From Tessaracoccus sp. (GTDB lineage: Bacteria > Actinomycetota > Actinomycetes > Propionibacteriales > Propionibacteriaceae), in assembly GCF_016714275.1 (NCBI RefSeq), contig NZ_JADJNP010000019.1:1-32963 (forward strand): a stretch of DNA of 32,963 nt, read 5' to 3'. The notes under the pieces were generated by a model. It saw only the letters and a list, made by a program, of their open reading frames with translations. It made no database searches and was not told the origin of the DNA. A program made the position numbers and the translations under genes. This document shows, in pieces, positions 1 to 8,054 of the stretch (within the stretch, counting starts at the first letter, position 1; each line of letters opens with the position of its first letter).

Positions 1-24
1 ACCGTTTTGAGCCGTATCAGATCG

Positions 25-36
25 GTTACGCGTAAC
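25..36. promoter_or_regulatory. Palindrome upstream of terminase genes
   Basis: GTTACGCGTAAC is a perfect 12-bp palindrome 16 bp before the first gene, in the only non-coding DNA at the left edge. If the contig was opened at cos, this is where small-terminase binding sites would lie. It could equally be an operator. Function is inferred from position only. Confidence 0.3.
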
Positions 37-52
37 AGCGGGGGGTGACACG

Positions 53-517
53 GTGACACGGACCTGCGAGTGCGGATGCGGAGTCGAGTTCACGCCCCGC
101 AAGAGCACCGGACGCTTCGCCTCCTCGGCCTGCCGGGTCCGATGGAACCGCGCACAGAAACGTGGCCTCGAGGAGGCCGACCTGGTCGCCGACGCCACCG
201 TGGTGGCTATCGCCGGCCGCCGCAACTCCAGGAAGCCGAGCGCCGCCGCGACGGTGGGCTCGGTGGTCGCCGCCCTGCGCAAGGAGCTCGGCAGTGCGAT
301 CGACTCGACGCTGGGTCAGCAGGCGCTGGTCCTGGCCGAGCGCATCGACAAGCGGGTCGACACCTCGGGCTCCGCGGTCGCCGCCCTCTCCAAGCAGCTG
401 ATCATCGTGACCGCGGCTGCGCACAAGGTGGCCACGCCCGAGCAGATCGCGGTCGACCCGGTCGCCGCGGTGCAGGCGCAGGTCATCGCGATCCGCCAGC
501 AAGCCAATGCCGGTTGA
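53..517 (+). CDS. Putative small terminase subunit with N-terminal zinc-finger-like motif
   Basis: This 154-aa protein begins with a cysteine cluster (C5, C7, C9 and C27, in the pattern CGxxF...SxxCRxR) that looks like a short zinc finger, followed by a mostly helical region from about residue 25 to the end. Small terminase subunits bind the packaging site on phage DNA and pass it to the large subunit. The assignment comes mainly from position: it is the first gene of the late operon and overlaps the large terminase gene by 11 nt. The GTG start at 53 puts the cysteine motif at the very N-terminus. The finger closely resembles the C-terminal one of the WhiB-like protein at 26327-26752. An alternative is a small DNA-binding protein that merely precedes the terminase. 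Confidence 0.6.
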   Translation: MTRTCECGCGVEFTPRKSTGRFASSACRVRWNRAQKRGLEEADLVADATVVAIAGRRNSRKPSAAATVGSVVAALRKELGSAIDSTLGQQALVLAERIDKRVDTSGSAVAALSKQLIIVTAAAHKVATPEQIAVDPVAAVQAQVIAIRQQANAG

Positions 518-1997
518 GTTCGTCCCGCCGGCGTTCCAGCTGATCCCGTCCTACGACTACACGCTCGGCCCGCAGGTCGCGGACATCGCGACGCTGGCCG
601 GTCTGCCTCCGGATCCGGAGCAGCAGCAGGGCGTGGACGCGATCTTCGGCGAGCGGCGCGGGCTGCCGGTGGTCTTCGAGGCACTGCTGGTCGGGCCTCG
701 GCAGAACTACAAGTCCGGCGAGCTGGAGATGGTCGAGCTCGGCTGGATGTTCGTTACGTGCGAGCCGGGCGCGACCTGGTCGGCGCACCAGCACAAGACA
801 GCGCGCGGCAACTTCGAGCACCTCGCCGGGATGATCGAGTCGACGCCGGCGCTGAGCCGCCATGTCGTGAAGATCCTTGACGGCCAAGGCGACGAGGACA
901 TCGTGCTGCGTGGCCCGCTCGGGCAGGACCGGCACTTCCCGTTCGTCACCCGCTCGACGCGGGCGGGCCGTGGCCGCTCGTTCGGCAAGCAGATCTGGGA
1001 CGAGTACCTGTATGTCACCAAGACCCACGAGGGCACCCTGATGCCCGCCATGTCGACGTTCCCCGACGCCCAGCGCATCGGTGCGACATCGGCTGGCATC
1101 GGGATCTCCGCCCGGGCCCGGATGCTCCGGGATCGCGGCCGCCTGCAGGATCCGGAGAAGGACCCGCGCCTGCTGTACCTCGAGTGGTGTGACGACCTGC
1201 CGGGCATCTGCGCGGCAGGTCCTGAGTGCTCGCATGTCTTCGGCCAGGTCGAGGGCTGCGTGCTCGACGACGAGGCCCGCTGGCGTCGCGCCAACCTGGC
1301 GATCGACCGGCGGATCACGATCCAGTACGTCCGCGACGAGCGGCGATCGATGGACGCGCTGGAGTTCTGGCGTGAACGCATGGGCCGCTGGGACGAGCCG
1401 ACCGGGGACGACGCGCTGGTGGGTATCGAGGACGAAGCATGGGCCGCGCTCGAGAACCCCGCATCGAACATCGTCGGCGAGGTCATCTTCGGCCTGGACG
1501 TCAACCCGATCCGGTCGTGGTCCTCGATCATGGCGTCCGGCCTCAACTCCGACGCCAAGAAGCACGTGGAGCTCACGACCCGCAAGGGCAAGGACGGCGA
1601 GCTGAGCCTCGACCACCGACCCGGCACGACCTGGTTACTGCCGCGGTTCAAGAAGCTGGCCAAGGCCTTCCCCGGCGCCCGTGTCCGGATCCTCGCCAAG
1701 AGTCAGGCCGAGACCTTCGGTCCGCGGCTTGAGGCGCTCGGCTTCCGGGTCGAGTACATCCAGCCGGGCGACTGGCCCGAGGCTGTGGCCGACACGGTCG
1801 ACGCGATCGCGATGGACGAGCTGGTCCACCTGGGCCAGGTCGAGCTGGATCTGGCCGTCGCCTCCGCGGTGCTGGTCAGCGTCGGCGAGGAACGCAACCG
1901 GTGGGGTCGTCGGAAGTCCGACGGCGAGATCGGTCCAGTAGTGGCGATGACCGCCGCGCTGTCCGGGGTCGGGGAATCCGGCCCGCACATCTGGTGA
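507..1997 (+). CDS. terL: Large terminase subunit
   Basis: The 496-aa product is the DNA-packaging motor: an N-terminal ATPase and a C-terminal RNase H-like nuclease that cuts the concatemer. The Walker A loop is GPRQNYKS (residues 63-70), the usual actinophage GPRQNGKS with Tyr in place of Gly. The Walker B acidic pair is D165-E166 in QIWDEYLYV. The nuclease half starts at FGLDVNP (D331), and further candidate metal-binding Asp residues are D432 and D437. Length is normal for the family. It starts inside the end of the small subunit gene and is followed after 13 nt by a small membrane protein gene. The call is secure from the motifs and from the neighbouring portal gene. Confidence 0.95.
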   Translation: MPVEFVPPAFQLIPSYDYTLGPQVADIATLAGLPPDPEQQQGVDAIFGERRGLPVVFEALLVGPRQNYKSGELEMVELGWMFVTCEPGATWSAHQHKTARGNFEHLAGMIESTPALSRHVVKILDGQGDEDIVLRGPLGQDRHFPFVTRSTRAGRGRSFGKQIWDEYLYVTKTHEGTLMPAMSTFPDAQRIGATSAGIGISARARMLRDRGRLQDPEKDPRLLYLEWCDDLPGICAAGPECSHVFGQVEGCVLDDEARWRRANLAIDRRITIQYVRDERRSMDALEFWRERMGRWDEPTGDDALVGIEDEAWAALENPASNIVGEVIFGLDVNPIRSWSSIMASGLNSDAKKHVELTTRKGKDGELSLDHRPGTTWLLPRFKKLAKAFPGARVRILAKSQAETFGPRLEALGFRVEYIQPGDWPEAVADTVDAIAMDELVHLGQVELDLAVASAVLVSVGEERNRWGRRKSDGEIGPVVAMTAALSGVGESGPHIW

Positions 1998-2010
1998 CGA
2001 GGAGGCCGCT

Positions 2011-2220
2011 GTGGATCCTGACCGACTCGAGAACCTGGGGATCGCGGTGGTGGCGCTCGGCGTCGCGGCCGCGGTCGCTGGCACGTGGGCGCTGGCCGGC
2101 TGGGCCTGGGCGCTGATCGTGTTCGCAGTACTCGCCCTCGCCGGCGGCCCGGTCCTGATCCGCACCGCAGCCCTCACTCCACTGCAGCCCACCAAGCCCG
2201 AAGGGGGTGAGGTCTCATGA
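2011..2220 (+). CDS. Small membrane protein between terminase and portal
   Basis: This 69-aa protein has two hydrophobic segments (about residues 10-31 and 33-50), with a short acidic N-terminus and a polar tail. It starts at GTG 2011 behind a good GAGGAGG ribosome site. Its stop overlaps the portal start (ATGA at 2217-2220), so the two are translationally coupled. I do not recognise a family. Small membrane proteins at this position occur in some actinophages without known function. It could anchor assembling proheads to the membrane or act in superinfection exclusion, but nothing in the sequence decides this. Confidence 0.75.
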   Translation: MDPDRLENLGIAVVALGVAAAVAGTWALAGWAWALIVFAVLALAGGPVLIRTAALTPLQPTKPEGGEVS

Positions 2221-3452
2221 CCCGCTTTTCCCCCCTGATCCGGAACTCGCTCGAGGATCCCAAGATCTCGATCTCCTCGGCCGAAGTCGGCAAGCTGTTC
2301 GACGGGCTGCCCACCAATGCCGGCCCGTTCGTCGACGAGAAGAAGTCGCTCACGATCGCCGCAGTCTGGCGGGCCGTGAACCTGATCGCCGGCACGATCG
2401 CAGGCCTCCCACTGCACGCCTACCGAACGGTCGGCGACTCTCGCGAGCAGATGCCCGCCGGCAGCCGGGCGGCGATGCTGCTCGACAACCCCCACCCGGA
2501 CATGACCCGCTTCGAATGGCTCGAGCTCCTGCTCGGCCACGTGCTGCTGTGGGGCAACGCCTACTGCCTGCTGGTGTGGACCGGCAAGGGCCAGCCCTAC
2601 CTGCTACCGCTGCACCCGTCGACGGTGAAGCCGTCACGCCGCAAGGACGGCACGAAGGTCTACCAGGTCGAGGGTGTTCCCGGTGAACTCACCGATGCGA
2701 ACCTGAAGCGCGACGACGAGCGCGCTCGAGTACTCCACATCCCGGGCTTCGGTTACGACGGGGTCAAGGGCATCAGCGCCATCAAGGCCGCCCGGCAGGG
2801 CCTCGGTCTGGCGCTGGCCGCCGAGGAGTTCGGCGCCCGACTGTTCGCCAATGGCGCGCTGTCGACCGGCATCGTGACCACCGACAAGAGCCTGACCGAA
2901 CAGCAGCAGAAGGCGCTCGACGCCCAGTGGAGTCAGAAGCGCAAGGGGCTGGACAAGGCGTTCAGCACGATCTTCCTTGACGGCGGCCTGAAGTATCAGC
3001 AGCTCACGATCCCGCCCGAGGACGCACAGTTCCTCCAGTCGCGCAGCTTCCAGATCGATGAGGTGGGCCGCTGGTATGGCGTGCCCTCGTTCATGCTCAA
3101 CTCCACCGAGAAGTCGACCAGCTGGGGCACAGGCATCGAGCAGCAGCAGATCGGATTCCTGAAGTTCACCCTCGGGTCCTGGCTCGAGCGCTTTGAGCAG
3201 CGGTTCACCAAGGTGCTCCCGCCCGAGCCGGCCTATGCGAAGTTCAGCGTCGAGGGCCTGCTCCGCGGGGACTCGGCTGCACGGGCCGCCTTCTACCGCG
3301 AGATGTGGATGATCGGGGCCCTCTCGATCAACGACATCCTCCGCTTCGAGGATATGTCCCCGATCGCCGGCGGTGAGGTCCACTACGTCCCGCTGAACAT
3401 GGCCCCGCTCGGCACCACACCCACCACGCAGACAGGAGCCTCCAGTGCCTGA
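2217..3452 (+). CDS. Portal protein (HK97 family)
   Basis: This is a 411-aa portal, the dodecameric ring at the capsid vertex through which DNA enters and leaves. The stretch AAVWRAVNLIAGTIAGLPLH near residues 45-64 is characteristic of HK97-type portals. So are the central region with a phenylalanine-rich FMLNSTEKSTSWGTGIEQQQ segment and the C-terminal part with the WLERFEQRF motif. Length is typical. It is coupled to the preceding membrane protein by ATGA and overlaps the protease gene by 8 nt, the usual terminase-portal-protease-capsid order. Confidence 0.95.
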   Translation: MTRFSPLIRNSLEDPKISISSAEVGKLFDGLPTNAGPFVDEKKSLTIAAVWRAVNLIAGTIAGLPLHAYRTVGDSREQMPAGSRAAMLLDNPHPDMTRFEWLELLLGHVLLWGNAYCLLVWTGKGQPYLLPLHPSTVKPSRRKDGTKVYQVEGVPGELTDANLKRDDERARVLHIPGFGYDGVKGISAIKAARQGLGLALAAEEFGARLFANGALSTGIVTTDKSLTEQQQKALDAQWSQKRKGLDKAFSTIFLDGGLKYQQLTIPPEDAQFLQSRSFQIDEVGRWYGVPSFMLNSTEKSTSWGTGIEQQQIGFLKFTLGSWLERFEQRFTKVLPPEPAYAKFSVEGLLRGDSAARAAFYREMWMIGALSINDILRFEDMSPIAGGEVHYVPLNMAPLGTTPTTQTGASSA

Positions 3453-4206
3453 CCGTTTCCGCTTCCGCAATGCGATGCCCACCTCGGGCATCCGCGCATC
3501 GGTGCTCGTCCCGGAGATCTCCGACGGCGTCGCCAAGATGCGGCTCTATGACCCGATCGACGACTGGGGCGGCGACTGGGGTGTGAGCGCCAAGGAGTTC
3601 GCCTCCGCCCTGGCCGCGCTGCCGACCGAGGTGCACACCATCCACCTGCACATCAACTCCCCCGGGGGCATGGTGTTTGAGGGGGTGGCGATCCTCAACC
3701 AGCTGCGCCAGCACAGCGCCAAGGTGGTCGCGATCGTCGACGGGCTGGCGGCCTCGGCCGCATCGTTCATCGCCTGCGGGGCCGACGAGGTTCAGATGTC
3801 GCCCAACACTCAGCTGATGATCCACGACGCGTGGGGCCTGGCGATCGGCAACGCCGCAACCATGCGGGACGCCGGCGACCTGCTCGACCGCCTCAGCGAC
3901 AACATCGCTTCGGTGTACGCCAGCAAGACCGGTGGCACCACGGCCGAGTGGCGGACGGCCATGCTCGCCGAGTCCTGGTACTCGGCGGAGGAGGCGGTGG
4001 CCGCAGGGCTGGCCGACTCGATCGTCGGCGAGACCTCCGACGACCAGGCGGTCAAGGACGCAGCGGCCAGCTTCGACCTGTCCACCTTCAAGTTCGGCGG
4101 CCGGGACGAGGCTCCCGAACCGCTCATCACCAACAAGGGCGGCATCGCCGCTGGCCTCCAGTCCGAGCGCAAGCGCGTGGCTGACAAGTACCACCGGCTC
4201 GGCTGA
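3445..4206 (+). CDS. Prohead maturation protease (ClpP/S14 family)
   Basis: A 253-aa serine protease of the ClpP fold that trims the scaffold and capsid subunits during head maturation. The oxyanion strand NSPGGMVFEG is at residues 71-80. The nucleophile is Ser104 in DGLAASAASF and the catalytic His is H127 in LMIHDAWG; an Asp in the following helix (around MRDAGDLLDRL) could complete the triad. The GTG start at 3445 overlaps the end of the portal gene. The C-terminal tail beyond about residue 190 is charged and low in complexity. No separate scaffold gene is visible, so scaffold function may lie in the N-terminal ~110 residues of the capsid protein. Confidence 0.93.
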   Translation: MPDRFRFRNAMPTSGIRASVLVPEISDGVAKMRLYDPIDDWGGDWGVSAKEFASALAALPTEVHTIHLHINSPGGMVFEGVAILNQLRQHSAKVVAIVDGLAASAASFIACGADEVQMSPNTQLMIHDAWGLAIGNAATMRDAGDLLDRLSDNIASVYASKTGGTTAEWRTAMLAESWYSAEEAVAAGLADSIVGETSDDQAVKDAAASFDLSTFKFGGRDEAPEPLITNKGGIAAGLQSERKRVADKYHRLG

Positions 4207-4224
4207 GCCAACCACCAAATACCA

Positions 4225-4266
4225 CCCGGGCGGCAGCAGGCCTCCCGGGAAAGCCCGCCGTGCGGG
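4225..4266 (+). promoter_or_regulatory. Hairpins in the capsid gene leader
   Basis: Two inverted repeats lie in the 75-nt gap before the capsid gene: CCCGGG (4225-4230) with CCCGGG (4244-4249), and CCCGC (4254-4258) with GCGGG (4262-4266). They end just before the GAAAGGA ribosome site at 4269. They may fold the mRNA leader and affect stability or translation of the most abundant virion protein. No T-tract follows, so a simple terminator is unlikely. Confidence 0.35.
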
Positions 4267-4281
4267 AAGAAAGGAACCATC

Positions 4282-5550
4282 GTGGCTAACACGACCAAGC
4301 TCCGCGAACAGCGGGCGAGCGAGTACAAGCAGTGGCGCGCCATCATCGACGGCGCCGAGGCTGAGGACCGGGCGCTCACTGCCGAGGAGAAGCAGACGGC
4401 CGACCGCCTCGAGGCGAGCATCGACTCCCTCGAGGAGCGCGCCGTCAACCAGGAGAAGGCGGCCGCACTGGACGCCCGGCTCGACAAGATCGTCGACATG
4501 CCCGGCGGCCTCACCGACGCCCAGCGTGGCAGCATCTCCGACAGCGACGCCGACGAGCAGTACGGCGAGGCGTTCAACGAGTTCATGCGGACCGGCATGG
4601 CTGACATGACCAGCGAGGGTCGCCAGCTGATGGCCGCCCGTCGGCAGGAGATCAAGAACGCCGCAGGCGTGGGCTCCGGTTCCATCGGTGGCTACACCGT
4701 CCCGCCGGCCTTCCGCGCGATCATGGTCGAGATCATGAAGGCGTACGGCGTCATGCTCACCGAGTCGGAGTTCATCCCGACCGACACCGGAGCGAACCTG
4801 CCCTGGCCGTCGAACGACGACACCGGCAACCTCGGCGCGATGGTGGGCGAGAACGTCGCGGTGACCGAGCAGGACTTCACGTTCGGCACCAACTCGCTGG
4901 ACGCCTACATGTGGACCAGCAAGCTGGTGCGCGTGTCGCTGCAGTTCCTGCAGGACTCCACCGTTTCCGAGCAGTGGCTGGCCAAGAAGCTCGGTGAGCG
5001 GATCGGTCGCATCCTGTCGCAGAAGTTCACCATCGGCGCTGGCACCACCGAGCCCGACGGCCTGATGACCACCACGGGCGCGAGCCCCGCGGTCACCGGC
5101 TCCGGCTCGTTCGCCTCCACCGGCGGCATCTCCTACGACAACGTGATCGACCTGCAGGAGTCGCTGGACCCGGCGTACGGCAACCACCCGAACTGCAAGT
5201 TCATGGCCCACCAGACCGTGCGCAAGGCGCTCCGGAAGCTGAAGGACACCACCGGCCGCCCGATCTGGGAGCCGTCGGTGCAGGCCGGCGTCCCGGATAT
5301 GCTGGCCGGCAAGCCGCTCGTCGTGAACAACGACATGGCGACCATCGCCCAGAACAGCCTGAGCCTCGGCTACGGCAACATCCAGGGCGCCTACGTGATC
5401 CGCAACGTGAACGGTTCCACCGTTCTCCTGCGCCTCTCCGAGCGCTACGCCGAGTACGGCCAGGTGGCCTTCGTGGCCTTCGATCGCTGGGACGGCACCA
5501 CGCAGGACCTGAACGCCTTCAAGGCGTTCAAGACCACGCCGACCGCCTGA
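4282..5550 (+). CDS. Major capsid protein (HK97 fold)
   Basis: This 422-aa protein forms the icosahedral shell. The first ~115 residues are strongly helical and charged (rich in Glu, Lys and Arg), matching the delta domain removed by the maturation protease. The mature part begins near the Gly/Ser segment AGVGSGSIGGYTVPPAF, followed by a typical HK97-family body with SKLVRVSLQFLQDSTV and a C-terminal segment ending in YGQVAFVAFDRWDG. The start is GTG at 4282 behind GAAAGGAACC. A strong hairpin follows the gene. Position directly after the protease supports the call. Confidence 0.95.
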   Translation: MANTTKLREQRASEYKQWRAIIDGAEAEDRALTAEEKQTADRLEASIDSLEERAVNQEKAAALDARLDKIVDMPGGLTDAQRGSISDSDADEQYGEAFNEFMRTGMADMTSEGRQLMAARRQEIKNAAGVGSGSIGGYTVPPAFRAIMVEIMKAYGVMLTESEFIPTDTGANLPWPSNDDTGNLGAMVGENVAVTEQDFTFGTNSLDAYMWTSKLVRVSLQFLQDSTVSEQWLAKKLGERIGRILSQKFTIGAGTTEPDGLMTTTGASPAVTGSGSFASTGGISYDNVIDLQESLDPAYGNHPNCKFMAHQTVRKALRKLKDTTGRPIWEPSVQAGVPDMLAGKPLVVNNDMATIAQNSLSLGYGNIQGAYVIRNVNGSTVLLRLSERYAEYGQVAFVAFDRWDGTTQDLNAFKAFKTTPTA

Positions 5551-5562
5551 TCTGATCCCCAT

Positions 5563-5597
5563 CCCGGGGTCGGCGCCCACGAAGCGCCGGCCCCGGG
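5563..5597 (+). terminator. Strong hairpin after the capsid gene
   Basis: A 14-bp stem (5563-5576 with 5584-5597, one G-U pair, 7-nt loop) follows the capsid stop codon by 12 nt. The tail CCTTCGGCTT is not a clean T-run. It could therefore be a partial terminator or an RNA-stabilising 3' structure that raises capsid mRNA relative to downstream genes. Confidence 0.6.
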
Positions 5598-5618
5598 CCT
5601 TCGGCTTAGGAGGCCTCC

Positions 5619-6164
5619 ATGGCATGGATCACAGCGGACGACCTGCGCAGCGCTGCCGGTGCCAAGCAGGCTTTCGATCAGGACAGGTTCGAGGAGGCGG
5701 CGGAGATCGCCTGCGACAAGGTCGAGGAGCTCTGCGGTCCGATCACCTGGGCCACCATCACCGCCGAGCATGTCGAGGTTGCCGGGTCTGACCGGGTATG
5801 CCTCGCAGCTCGAGCAACCCGCGCCGGCGTCACCGTGGTGGCGGACTACCTCACCGGCTCGGCCTACACCCTGACCGACTGGGACTGGGACGGACAGGTG
5901 CTGTTCCGGAAGGATCGCGCACCGATCACCGCCGACCTCGCCGTCACCTACGAGACCGGCTACTTCGACGACACCGTCGAGGATGCCAAGGCTCCGGCCT
6001 GGGCGCGCGGCATGGCGAAGATGATCGGTCACCAGTACATCCGGGTTGCCAAGCGCTATCGGATGGACGCGGACGACGACACGAGTCAGACGCACTTCGT
6101 CACCCCGAGCTCCGCGCTCGACCTTGGTCACAAGTACCTCATCGTGCAGGGGCGGGTGGGGTAA
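5619..6164 (+). CDS. Head-tail connector (gp6-like adaptor)
   Basis: A 181-aa protein beginning MAWITADDLRSAAG, with an early helical segment (DRFEEAAEIACDKVEELCG) and a beta-rich middle. This matches the gp6/gp15-type adaptors that dock under the portal. It starts behind AGGAGG and is the first gene after the capsid, the standard adaptor position. Its stop overlaps the next start (TAATG). No separate stopper gene is obvious between it and the tail terminator. Confidence 0.75.
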   Translation: MAWITADDLRSAAGAKQAFDQDRFEEAAEIACDKVEELCGPITWATITAEHVEVAGSDRVCLAARATRAGVTVVADYLTGSAYTLTDWDWDGQVLFRKDRAPITADLAVTYETGYFDDTVEDAKAPAWARGMAKMIGHQYIRVAKRYRMDADDDTSQTHFVTPSSALDLGHKYLIVQGRVG

Positions 6165-6661
6165 TGGCTGACACCTCGGTAACCCCGGACGCCGTCGACG
6201 CCTTCATTGAGCTGATGGTCGAAGCCCTCCCTGACGTGCTCGTGGTCGACGGACCCGACCCGGTCGGGGATGACGCCGAGGCCCTGCTCTATGTGGGCCT
6301 CGCCGATCCGCGCAGCACCTCCCGCGACAACTCCGCCGGCAGCTTCGATCAGACCTGGTCGAACGCCACCGCGCGGACCCGCACCGAGGATGGCTCGTTC
6401 CTCTGCTCGGCCGTCCGGTGGGACGGCTCGGGCGACATGCGGACCGCCCGCCGTGGCGCGTTCTCGATCGTTGCCACCGCGCAACGGCTGCTGATGTCCA
6501 ACGTCCGTCTCGCCTCGGGTGGCTCGGACGGCGTCGACGGCCTAATTAAGACCTCGTTCACCAACGTGGCGTGGGACCAGCGGCAGACCACCCGCGGCGC
6601 GCTGTGCGTCGTGCTGTTCGCCATCAAGTTCGAATCCAGACTCCAGAGGAGCAGCTCGTGA
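6164..6661 (+). CDS. Putative tail terminator protein
   Basis: This 165-aa product resembles siphovirus tail terminators, which cap the tail tube and join it to the head. Visible features are a helical N-terminus, a central WSNATARTRTEDGSFLCSAV stretch, an RRGAF segment and a C-terminal beta strand (CVVLFAIKFES). The ATG at 6164 overlaps the adaptor stop and is preferred over upstream in-frame starts inside the adaptor gene. The end overlaps the next start (GTGA). A general head-closure role is an alternative. Confidence 0.65.
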   Translation: MADTSVTPDAVDAFIELMVEALPDVLVVDGPDPVGDDAEALLYVGLADPRSTSRDNSAGSFDQTWSNATARTRTEDGSFLCSAVRWDGSGDMRTARRGAFSIVATAQRLLMSNVRLASGGSDGVDGLIKTSFTNVAWDQRQTTRGALCVVLFAIKFESRLQRSSS

Positions 6662-7017
6662 AACTCAAGCACCTCGGCTACTACCAGGCCGACTACCCAA
6701 CCCTCGGCCTGAGTGACGTCGACCCCGGCGCCGAGGTCGAGCTGGCCGACGCCGACAAGGCCAAGGCTGTGATGGTTGAGGGCATCTTCGCCCCCGGCGA
6801 TCCGGAGGCCAAGGCGCTGCTGATCGCCGCCCTGATCGAGCAGGCAAAGGCCGAGCGCGAGGCCGCCGAGGCCGCCGTCGTCGAGGACGAGCCGGCACCC
6901 GACCACACCGAAGCGCTCGCCGCCGCGCAGGCCGCGATGGATGAGGCGATCCAGGCTGCAGCGAAGGCTGACGCGAAGAAGATCAAGGCCCCCATGGCCG
7001 GACAGGATGGTGCGTGA
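6658..7017 (+). CDS. Hypothetical protein between tail terminator and major tail protein
   Basis: A 119-aa protein that I do not recognise. It has a short ordered N-terminus (MKLKHLGYYQADYPTLGL) followed from about residue 30 by an Ala/Glu-rich, probably coiled helical region (EQAKAEREAAEAAVVEDEPA) and a Lys-rich C-terminus. It starts at GTG 6658 behind AGAGGAG, coupled to the upstream gene by GTGA and to the major tail gene by TGATG. Position suggests a tail assembly or virion accessory protein. Confidence 0.7.
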   Translation: MKLKHLGYYQADYPTLGLSDVDPGAEVELADADKAKAVMVEGIFAPGDPEAKALLIAALIEQAKAEREAAEAAVVEDEPAPDHTEALAAAQAAMDEAIQAAAKADAKKIKAPMAGQDGA

Positions 7018-8042
7018 TGGCATCGGTACTTGACGCCCAGTTGGGCATCGCGCCCGAGATCGCCTATGGCACACCGGTCACGCCGACCACGGTCAATGGC
7101 CGGTTCCATGAGGTCATCGCTGGGGACGGCTTCGACTTCCGCCCGAACCGGATGCAGGGCTCGGGTCTGAAGCCCGGCCAGGTCGGCCCGCGTCGGTCGC
7201 GCCGCGCCACCCCGAACGGCGACTATGGGGCCAGCTTCAACCAGGAGGTCCTGAGCCGCGGATTCGGGATGCTGGTCAACTTCTGCACCGGTGGCACCCC
7301 GACGAACACCGCCCTCGCCACCGGCAATCAGGTGGTCCACACGCTCGGCGGGGCGCTGAAGCCGTTCACCTCACAGCTCGGCGTTCCGCGCATCCAGCCG
7401 GACGGCTCGACGATCATCGACCCGTTCACCTACACCGGCTGCGTGATCCCGTCGTTCGGCTTCTCGATGGACAACGCGGACATTCTGAAGATGAAGTTCG
7501 ACATCGACGCCCGCGATCTCGCGACGGCCACCGGGTTGTCGACCTACGGCCCCCCGTCTGGCACGCTGAACTTCTTCACGTTCGCCGGCGCCACACTGTA
7601 CGGCGGCGCCTACACCGCGCCGACCACGTTGGCGCTGGGTATCGGGGCGACCCCGCTGGCGAACATCACCAACTGGAGCATGGATGTCACGCGCAATGCC
7701 GACGTCTCCCGCTTCCTCGCCGGCGGCGGTGGCAAGAAGGCGATCCCGATTCCCGGTCAGGCCGGGGTCACCGGCACGCTCGGCATCGAGTACTCCGACA
7801 CCGTTTACCGGGACGGCTACTTGGCCGACACCGACCTGACCCTGGTGGTGCGCTTCGAGGGCGCGGCGCTGGGCGCGAACAAGGAGACGTTCGAGTTCGA
7901 CATCGCGAACTTCCGCTTGGAGGGTGAGCTGCCCAAGCCGACCGGTGAGACCACGAAGGCGTCGTGCAACTTCACCGCGCTGGAGAACGACACCAACCCG
8001 CTGCTGCAGATCGTGCAGCGGACGTTCGACACCGCGCTCTGA
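7017..8042 (+). CDS. Major tail protein (tail tube subunit)
   Basis: This 341-aa protein is the likely tail tube subunit. It has the N-terminal SVLDAQLGIAPEIAYGTPVT typical of actinophage tube proteins, a beta-rich body with paired repeats around TNWSMDVTRNADVSRFLAG, and late strands such as LTLVVRFEGAALGANKETFE. Start ATG 7017 (TGATG overlap) is preferred over GTG three bases earlier. It is larger than minimal tube proteins (~200 aa), consistent with an added decorating domain. It precedes the chaperone and tape measure genes as expected. Confidence 0.85.
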   Translation: MASVLDAQLGIAPEIAYGTPVTPTTVNGRFHEVIAGDGFDFRPNRMQGSGLKPGQVGPRRSRRATPNGDYGASFNQEVLSRGFGMLVNFCTGGTPTNTALATGNQVVHTLGGALKPFTSQLGVPRIQPDGSTIIDPFTYTGCVIPSFGFSMDNADILKMKFDIDARDLATATGLSTYGPPSGTLNFFTFAGATLYGGAYTAPTTLALGIGATPLANITNWSMDVTRNADVSRFLAGGGGKKAIPIPGQAGVTGTLGIEYSDTVYRDGYLADTDLTLVVRFEGAALGANKETFEFDIANFRLEGELPKPTGETTKASCNFTALENDTNPLLQIVQRTFDTAL

Positions 8043-8054
8043 TCGGAGGCCGCC

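Noticed and set aside
3328..5625. A 765-codon open frame on the minus strand across the protease and capsid genes
   Set aside because: It is antisense to two well-identified genes, has low-complexity His/Arg/Gly/Val composition typical of GC-rich shadow frames, and no ribosome site or domain.
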